NCBI GenBank assembly: GCA_903813345.2
Contig: CAIIXF020000002.1
Span: 13,414,150-13,478,149 of the forward strand
DNA length: 64,000 bases
From: Owenia fusiformis
Taxonomy: Eukaryota > Annelida > Polychaeta > Sabellida > Oweniidae
Reading direction: 5' to 3'
In this document: one piece after another, positions 58,360 through 64,000 of the stretch
How positions within the stretch are numbered: the first letter of the stretch is position 1
Layout: each line of letters starts with the position of its first letter
Translations under genes and position numbers: made by a program
The notes under the pieces: model-generated
Told to the model about the DNA's origin: nothing
Seen by the model: only the letters and a program-made list of their open reading frames with translations
Databases searched by the model: none

Positions 58360-59702
58360 TGTGATGATCTGAGGAGACAAAACCTGAAATATTTTGTAAA
58401 AATATTAGTCCCCTGGTGAAATGATGTTGAAGACATGAAGTTTTACCTTAGAATGCTGAATCTTTTAAATCAACTGAATTGTCCCTATGTTGTGGCAGAA
58501 GAACTAGCCGTTTGATTGTAGTTTGAAGAAGTTATGACATGAAACATAAGAATTCGTAGAAATCTCTAGGTGTCGTCCGCCATATTGGATTGCATTCGAA
58601 AATAGTCTCACTTGACGACCAATACGTTTCGATGTTAAAATGTGATTCAACGCACTAAATATGGAATCTTCTACATAATAACTTAAAGATGAACTCTATG
58701 ATCGTAATTATATATATGACGGCGATGTATGATACCGATAGCGTGGTAAAAATGGTGATTCTAGATTGACAATGGTGCGTGACGTCATTAATAATGCGTT
58801 CGTGATTGGTTCCTCTATAAAAGAGTGAGGCGGGGAATTTGAATTGTCTTTGGCATTGGTAACTCGGAGTGGCAACACGTACTCTGAATGGTGAGAGTCC
58901 GCGACAGCCCTATAAATGTTATTTGTAATATAATTTCCCGTCCCAAGTGTGTCTGAATGTTTGGACTTGTGTTTGAAATTGGTTTTGATGACATTTTGGT
59001 AGTGTTCTTTGAATAATTGTGTGTGGAAGTCCGCGACTGGTCTGCGACTTTTGGTAGAAAAGTCCGCGACTTTTGATGATTGTTGGATTTGTAATTCATG
59101 ATCTAGAATTGTATATCCCAGTGTGTGGACAGTGTTTCTAATTGCTTATGAATGATTCTTGAGGTATAATAACAGTGTGAAATGTGACGTTCAGTACGCG
59201 ACTGAATGGAATAACTGACAGCTGATTTGGTCTAGACGTTTCTGGGCAATTGTGGTCAATTACCGAACAAATTTAGAGTCTTTCATATAGTTACTGACTA
59301 TTGGTATGTGATTGATTGGGAATAAAAGGCACATTGATAATTCAGTTGGTATACATATATTGGAAAGAAACACTTTAGAAGCAAGAACTTGGGCCGCTAC
59401 CATTATATTGATTAGTTCTTGGAATATGCACTGAGTGACCTTTGTGTGTGCGAAACCTGGTTGTTATGGGATATTGGATGTGGAATAAATACTGATTGAT
59501 GAATTATTAGTGGAGATATCATAGCAGTGACATATCTTCTACATATATTAGAGACATTTTGAATAGATAATCATCTTAACTGAGGGATTTAAGTGTACAT
59601 ATTATAGGTTAATAAACGTGTATATAGTATTGAATATAAACTAAGTGTCAGTTTCCTGATTTAGCATCTGGGTCTAGTTGTGTAGAGACCTTGCATGCTA
59701 CA
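58360..59702 (+). repeat. left LTR (1343 bp)
   Basis: Starts TGTGATGATCTGAGG, ends TTGCATGCTACA (TG..CA ends). It carries the promoter at 58780-58823, CGCGAC-containing words at about 58888, 59028, 59069 and 59193, and AATAAA at 59611-59616. A 94-codon antisense frame (59099-58815) is identical in both LTRs but has no recognisable domain. Confidence 0.95.
58780..58823 (+). promoter_or_regulatory. LTR promoter: CRE, inverted CCAAT, TATA
   Basis: TGACGTCA (58780-58787), ATTGG (58805-58809) and TATAAAAG (58816-58823) occur in the order and spacing of an RNA polymerase II core promoter. TGACGTCA is the consensus CREB/ATF site. The same set is at 61730-61773 in the right LTR. Confidence 0.7.
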
Positions 59703-59707
59703 AAAAT

Positions 59708-59721
59708 TGGTGGCAGTAGTG
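59708..59721 (+). other. primer-binding site
   Basis: TGGTGGCAGTAGTG begins five bases after the LTR. Its complement ends ..CTGCCACCA, as a mature tRNA 3' end must. The cognate tRNA was not identified. Confidence 0.65.
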
Positions 59722-59830
59722 TTTGACGATACTTTACGTGATACTCGGAAGTGATTTAAAAGGGAAAAGACACTTGTTTTGTTCTATATTATTGCATATA
59801 TTTATCCTTATTGTACACATATATGTGAAA

Positions 59831-61243
59831 ATGGCTGAAGGCGGAATGGATGTGCCTGAAATTACGTTTAAAAATCCAGAGTTGGTGATGAATGGGGATG
59901 TTGACCAAAGACCACATGTTGCTCTTGGCTCCAGACCTGTTTCTGTTTCGGCCAATTCAGATTCTGGTATGGAAACGATGGCAAGATGTATGAAATCAGA
60001 TAAATACAAACCTATTGAAACTGTGGTTTCTGCACCCAATGCTAGCTTGGTTGATGTTACCCCATTATCAATGGTAAATGAGACGGGAACTCAGAAGGAT
60101 TTGATATCCAGAAAAAGGTTGGATTTCAATAGATTAAATTCAACAAGTATGAATAATGAACACCAAAATCATGGAATGGTGACTATGGAACAATTGAATG
60201 AAGAAATTGGATCTTTGTTTGAATTATTAGAGGAACAGAAGAAAAACATTGGTCAGTTAGGTGAAACTGGCTGTCTGTCAAGTGAGACTGGTACCAAAAT
60301 GCTGCCCTTTGAATTAATGCGCAGTAGTTCTGGAGAGGGAAATTGCAGTGGAACGTGCAAGAGCTCTGTACAGGGAATAAACCATAGCCTGGCCATGGGT
60401 GGAATTGGAAAGGGCATGCACAATAATTCCAGAGATGGGAAGAGCAATGGTTCTGTACGCACTAGCTGTGGATCGTTGGGGGGATTAATGAAAAATCCCA
60501 GGTTCAACGATGATATGGGGGGGAGTAATGAAACTCCCAGCTCCCATGATCCGGGGGGAAGCACTGGTGCTTCCAGCTCCCAAGTCTTGAGGGGAAGTAT
60601 GGACACTTCCAGCTCTCAAGAAGCATTAGGTACCAGGGAGACAGTGGAAAAGCAGAAGTTGAATGTATTTAATTTACCTGCAGGAAATGGTACATGGTAT
60701 AATGTGAAACAAGCAGATGTTGTTCCTGACAAATTTAAAGGCACAAGTGAAGTAGCATGGAGAGATTACCAAATACATTTTGAAACAGTGGCGGTGATTA
60801 ATAATTGGAACGATCCCCAAAAGGTGGCTCATTTGGCTGTCAATTTACGGGGAGATGCACAGCAATTATTGGGTGACATGAGTACAGCCACAAGAAATAA
60901 TTACTCAATGATGGTTGATGAGTTGAGTAGACGTTTTGATGATATATGTAACATTGAAACATTTAGAGTACAATTGAAAAACAGGATGAAGAAGAAAGAA
61001 GAATCCTATCAAGAATTTGGACACGCTATAAAAAGATTAGCAAGGCGAGGTTACCCAGAATTTTCAGCAGTGGGACATGAAACTATAGCTGTTGAACATG
61101 TGATTAATAAGTTACCAGACAGAGATGCCAGAATGTATGTACAAACAAAGAAACCAAAAACAGTGACAGAGGCTATTAACTTAGCGATGGAACTAGATGC
61201 ATTTAGATTAACAGAGAAACAAAGGAGTGATATACTGGCATAA
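59831..61243 (+). CDS. gag: retrotransposon Gag protein
   Basis: 470 residues from ATG 59831 (MAEGGMDVPEITF), the first ATG giving a Gag-like start; the frame is open further upstream but without ATG. The N-terminal ~270 residues are low-complexity and rich in Ser, Gly, Asn and Met, with three degenerate 12-residue repeats (GGSNETPSSHDP, GGSTGASSSQVL, RGSMDTSSSQEA). Residues ~295-465 form the capsid-type domain: VVPDKFKGTSEVAWRDYQIH, NNWNDPQKVAHLAVNLRGDA, DELSRRFDD, KKKEESYQEFGHAIKRLARR and TVTEAINLAMELDAF. This matches the Ty3/gypsy Gag fold (major homology-like KEESYQEFGHAIKRLARRGYP). The protein stops where a CCHC zinc knuckle would be expected, so nucleocapsid is missing. It should form particles but needs enzymes in trans. 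Confidence 0.9.
   Translation: MAEGGMDVPEITFKNPELVMNGDVDQRPHVALGSRPVSVSANSDSGMETMARCMKSDKYKPIETVVSAPNASLVDVTPLSMVNETGTQKDLISRKRLDFNRLNSTSMNNEHQNHGMVTMEQLNEEIGSLFELLEEQKKNIGQLGETGCLSSETGTKMLPFELMRSSSGEGNCSGTCKSSVQGINHSLAMGGIGKGMHNNSRDGKSNGSVRTSCGSLGGLMKNPRFNDDMGGSNETPSSHDPGGSTGASSSQVLRGSMDTSSSQEALGTRETVEKQKLNVFNLPAGNGTWYNVKQADVVPDKFKGTSEVAWRDYQIHFETVAVINNWNDPQKVAHLAVNLRGDAQQLLGDMSTATRNNYSMMVDELSRRFDDICNIETFRVQLKNRMKKKEESYQEFGHAIKRLARRGYPEFSAVGHETIAVEHVINKLPDRDARMYVQTKKPKTVTEAINLAMELDAFRLTEKQRSDILA
60481..60610 (+). other. tandem RNA hairpins within gag
   Basis: Four short stem-loops at 36-40-bp spacing: GGGATT/AATCCC (60481-60499), GGGAGT/ACTCCC (60521-60538), GGAAGCAC/GTGCTTCC (60557-60574) and GGAAGT/ACTTCC (60593-60610). 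Stems differ by paired changes (T-A to G-C, G-C to A-T) that keep base pairing. They lie in the repeated Ser/Gly segment of gag. A looser fifth pair (GGAATT at 60401, AATTCC at 60425) lies upstream. A packaging or dimerisation signal is plausible. Confidence 0.6.
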
Positions 61244-61247
61244 CCTG

Positions 61248-61268
61248 AAAACCTGAAATATTTTGTAA
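61248..61268 (+). repeat. 21-bp copy of LTR sequence at the gag/polypurine junction
   Basis: The 21 bases (core CCTGAAATATTTTGTAA) are identical to 58379-58399 in the left LTR and 61329-61349 in the right LTR. They sit five bases after the gag stop, where pol should be. It looks like the scar of the event that removed pol. Confidence 0.8.
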
Positions 61269-61296
61269 TTGAATTAGATGCGGGACGCATCTCATT

Positions 61297-61306
61297 AAGG
61301 GGGGAG
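61297..61306 (+). other. polypurine tract
   Basis: AAGGGGGGAG, three bases before the right LTR, the priming site for plus-strand synthesis. Confidence 0.85.
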
Positions 61307-61309
61307 TTG

Positions 61310-62652
61310 TGTGATGATCTGAGGAGACAAAACCTGAAATATTTTGTAAAAATATTAGTCCCCTGGTGAAATGATGTTGAAGACATGAAGTTTTACCTTA
61401 GAATGCTGAATCTTTTAAATCAACTGAATTGTCCCTATGTTGTGGCAGAAGAACTAGCCGTTTGATTGTAGTTTGAAGAAGTTATGACATGAAACATAAG
61501 AATTCGTAGAAATTTCTAGGTGTCGTCCGCCATATTGGATTGCATTCGAAAATAGTCTCACTTGACGACCAATACGTTTCGATGTTAAAATGTGATTCAA
61601 CGCACTAAATATGGAATCTTCTACATAATAACTTAAAGATGAACTCTATGATCGTAATTATATATATGACGGCGATGTATGATACCGATAGCGTGGTAAA
61701 AATGGTGATTCTAGATTGACAATGGTGCGTGACGTCATTAATAATGCGTTCGTGATTGGTTCCTCTATAAAAGAGTGAGGCGGGGAATTTGAATTGTCTT
61801 TGGCATTGGTAACTCGGAGTGGCAACACGTACTCTGAATGGTGAGAGTCCGCGACAGCCCTATAAATGTTATTTGTAATATAATTTCCCGTCCCAAGTGT
61901 GTCTGAATGTTTGGACTTGTGTTTGAAATTGGTTTTGATGACATTTTGGTAGTGTTCTTTGAATAATTGTGTGTGGAAGTCCGCGACTGGTCTGCGACTT
62001 TTGGTAGAAAAGTCCGCGACTTTTGATGATTGTTGGATTTGTAATTCATGATCTAGAATTGTATATCCCAGTGTGTGGACAGTGTTTCTAATTGCTTATG
62101 AATGATTCTTGAGGTATAATAACAGTGTGAAATGTGACGTTCAGTACGCGACTGAATGGAATAACTGACAGCTGATTTGGTCTAGACGTTTCTGGGCAAT
62201 TGTGGTCAATTACCGAACAAATTTAGAGTCTTTCATATAGTTACTGACTATTGGTATGTGATTGATTGGGAATAAAAGGCACATTGATAATTCAGTTGGT
62301 ATACATATATTGGAAAGAAACACTTTAGAAGCAAGAACTTGGGCCGCTACCATTATATTGATTAGTTCTTGGAATATGCACTGAGTGACCTTTGTGTGTG
62401 CGAAACCTGGTTGTTATGGGATATTGGATGTGGAATAAATACTGATTGATGAATTATTAGTGGAGATATCATAGCAGTGACATATCTTCTACATATATTA
62501 GAGACATTTTGAATAGATAATCATCTTAACTGAGGGATTTAAGTGTACATATTATAGGTTAATAAACGTGTATATAGTATTGAATATAAACTAAGTGTCA
62601 GTTTCCTGATTTAGCATCTGGGTCTAGTTGTGTAGAGACCTTGCATGCTACA
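61310..62652 (+). repeat. right LTR (1343 bp)
   Basis: Colinear with the left LTR at offset 2950, differing at 61514 only as far as I could compare. CRE at 61730-61737, TATA at 61766-61773. Confidence 0.95.
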
Positions 62653-62656
62653 CATA
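62653..62656. repeat. target-site duplication, right
   Basis: CATA directly after the right LTR, matching 58356-58359. Confidence 0.75.
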
Positions 62657-62776
62657 GATGATTACTTCAAACATGTACAGTATCGCTTCGAAGTACATTA
62701 TTTATGCAGTCTACATGTACAGCAATGATGTAACGTCTATGTTTGTGTGCTCTACTGTTGTGTATCTCGATTCCAG

Positions 62777-62818
62777 GACCATAACACACAGACCACATTT
62801 TATCTGAACGACCATGCA
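62777..62818 (+). CDS. possible 42-nt exon
   Basis: GTGTATCTCGATTCCAG precedes an open 14-codon block (DHNTQTTFYLNDHA) followed by the strong donor GTGAGTAC. Product unknown; very short, so chance is a serious alternative. It could join, in phase 0, to the block at 63626. Confidence 0.22.
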
Positions 62819-63250
62819 GTGAGTACACATGGTGATGGACTGCTGGGATGGACCGCTGAGGATAAGGGGACATGATGCTATACATCATAATCTTTTTGCT
62901 GTCCTTACTCATTGGATTGAGTACAAGAATCTCTATACAATATGGAGCTCTGGGACATCTGTCAGTCAAATTAATGTGTGCTGCATTGTATTTCATCTTT
63001 ATATCTGTCTAAGAAGTTGGGAGTATGTCTGTCTGCTGGATATCGGTTTTGGGATTAGCAAGAATATACAACATTCAGGTAATAATATTTGTGTGCAAGC
63101 GATCAAGATTCCTCTGGCGATTTCCGTAGCACATACATGTATGACATAGCTAGAGCCTGAATGACAGTGAAATTCAGATCATTGTTGACAATGTGCCTAT
63201 GAAAAGTCATGTCATTGTCAGTTTATCGTAATCTTATATAAATATCAGTG

Positions 63251-63352
63251 ATACTTTTTGCACTTTCAATGATTCTGCAAAGTGTATTCCACTGACCCTT
63301 TAGGCTTTGGGTAATACACTTTGCTAGAATCATTGAAAGATGAACAAGTATT
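63251..63352 (+). ncRNA. miRNA-precursor-like hairpin
   Basis: CTTTCAATGATTCTGCAAAG continuing to 63288 pairs with 63313-63339 over 26 pairs with a single bulged base. Weaker pairing extends outward (ATACTT with AAGTAT) to about 102 nt in total. The loop is about 24 nt. Size and stem quality fit an animal pre-miRNA, but a recent palindromic MITE would look the same. Confidence 0.4.
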
Positions 63353-63625
63353 CTTAAATGAAACTGTACGAAATATTTGTATAATATCATACTTGTCAAA
63401 TTATCATTTGGTTATATTATAATTAAAACCTTATTTCAATTTCTCATAGTACATTGCATGTACTAGATTAGTATGTTTCAACTTTTAACATCTTTTAAAA
63501 CTTTGTTGATTGAAAAAATGTGCAATTAAATAGATTAAGGATGACAATGTTATTCTGCTTTTATAATTTCAAATAGCCTTGTAGTCAAAATGTAGATATA
63601 AAATTTCTCTTCTATATATTTCCAG

Positions 63626-63694
63626 GCTTATGGGGTACTTGCTGACTGGACCCAATCAAGAGAGACATATTTCGAGGAATGCAGAGCAACATTG
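63626..63694 (+). CDS. possible 69-nt exon
   Basis: CTATATATTTCCAG precedes 23 open codons (AYGVLADWTQSRETYFEECR..) followed by GTTAAT, a weak donor. Composition looks coding, but no family is recognised. Confidence 0.22.
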
Positions 63695-64000
63695 GTTAAT
63701 TTATAATTGACCTAGGAAAATAGGATTATGTACTATCCACATAATATACAAATCTAGATACCCTGTTCTGATTATTGTTGCTTCAGAATATTCTGGATAC
63801 TGTTATAAGTTTTGGAAAAATGAAGCTGTAAATAGTATCGTTGACAACAAATATCCAGATGTATTGAGAAACAATTAATGTTGAGAGGGGACACCGAAGA
63901 TGGAATATACATTTAAATTCAACTTAGCAAGAATTTGGTGAGTCTTTCATTGACCAAAAACACTAACACTGTTCTTTGTTAAAAGTGTCAAGGCATAAAC

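Larger units (their letters stand above)
58360..62652 (+). mobile_element. gag-only LTR retrotransposon, young and complete at both ends
   Basis: 4293 bp with two 1343-bp LTRs, a CATA duplication, a primer-binding site, one gag ORF and a polypurine tract. Between gag and the polypurine tract only about 50 bp remain, so protease, reverse transcriptase, RNase H and integrase are all absent. This is the layout of a terminal-repeat retrotransposon with gag (TR-GAG), described in plants, which moves with enzymes supplied by a relative. LTRs differ by one base as far as I can read (58564 C, 61514 T), so insertion was recent. Gag type and the GCGGGACGC..AAGGGGGGAG end suggest a Ty3/gypsy origin. Confidence 0.93.
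62657..64000. other. right flank, no complete gene
   Basis: Apart from two weak exon candidates (62777, 63626) and the hairpin at 63251-63352, nothing is recognised. Confidence 0.45.

Noticed and set aside
61243-61297. Hidden pol remnant between gag and the polypurine tract
   Set aside because: Only about 50 bp remain and they consist of a 21-bp LTR copy plus a short pre-PPT segment.

Overview
The window reads as nuclear DNA of an invertebrate animal. It is AT-rich, its genes carry spliceosomal introns (GT..AG borders with matching phases), it holds an olfactomedin-domain secreted protein, and it is dense in Tc1/mariner-like and foldback MITEs, 5'-truncated non-LTR retrotransposons and a Ty3/gypsy-type LTR element. 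Nothing looks bacterial (no operons, no Shine-Dalgarno sites). The repeat content suits a marine lophotrochozoan (mollusc-like) or a non-vertebrate deuterostome (echinoderm, hemichordate, cephalochordate); I cannot choose between them from sequence alone.

Layout. 1-1958: edge of a ~186-bp satellite made of three monomer types. 1959-9900: gene-poor DNA with a mariner-like MITE, a nest of foldback repeats and an eroded minisatellite. 9900-24672: the largest structure, a tandem array of ~2.6-2.7-kb units. Each unit has three minus-strand exon-like blocks, a TACAA microsatellite, a strongly G/T-skewed GGTT tract and a ladder of ~165-bp C-tract subrepeats. The units follow a two-unit higher-order pattern. 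24672-33400: palindromic MITEs, a possible terminal exon with dibasic sites (28940-29160) and a truncated LINE (30545-31735).

33397-42273 holds the one gene I can model with confidence. Its large first exon (33582-35172) encodes a signal peptide, a long coiled coil and an acidic Ser/Thr/Asp-rich linker. After a 6-kb intron, the last exon (41240-42015) encodes a complete olfactomedin domain, and the exon phases match exactly. The intron carries a ~32-copy 40-bp minisatellite, a 0.6-kb MITE, a 1.1-kb foldback and a possible 198-nt phase-neutral cassette exon.

42421-52985: a decayed mariner-size element with a nested MITE, then a LINE (minus strand) split by a 3.1-kb element. That element has ~310-bp terminal inverted repeats and carries a C2H2 zinc-finger ORF whose last finger runs into the TIR, which looks like gene capture. 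Another TIR element and a second LINE relic follow. 53780-54240 has an unusual ACGT-rich composition. 55540-56640 holds dispersed repeats.

58360-62652 is a very young LTR retrotransposon. It has two 1343-bp LTRs (one difference seen), a CATA target duplication, a tRNA-type primer site, an intact gag and a polypurine tract, but no pol. Its gag contains a series of regularly spaced hairpins with paired substitutions in the stems, a candidate RNA packaging signal. A promoter (CRE, CCAAT, TATA) is visible in the LTR. The last 1.3 kb holds a long miRNA-precursor-like hairpin (63251-63352) and two possible short exons.

The most promising leads are the gag-only retrotransposon with its hairpin array, the zinc-finger-carrying TIR element, and the 15-kb exon-like tandem array.
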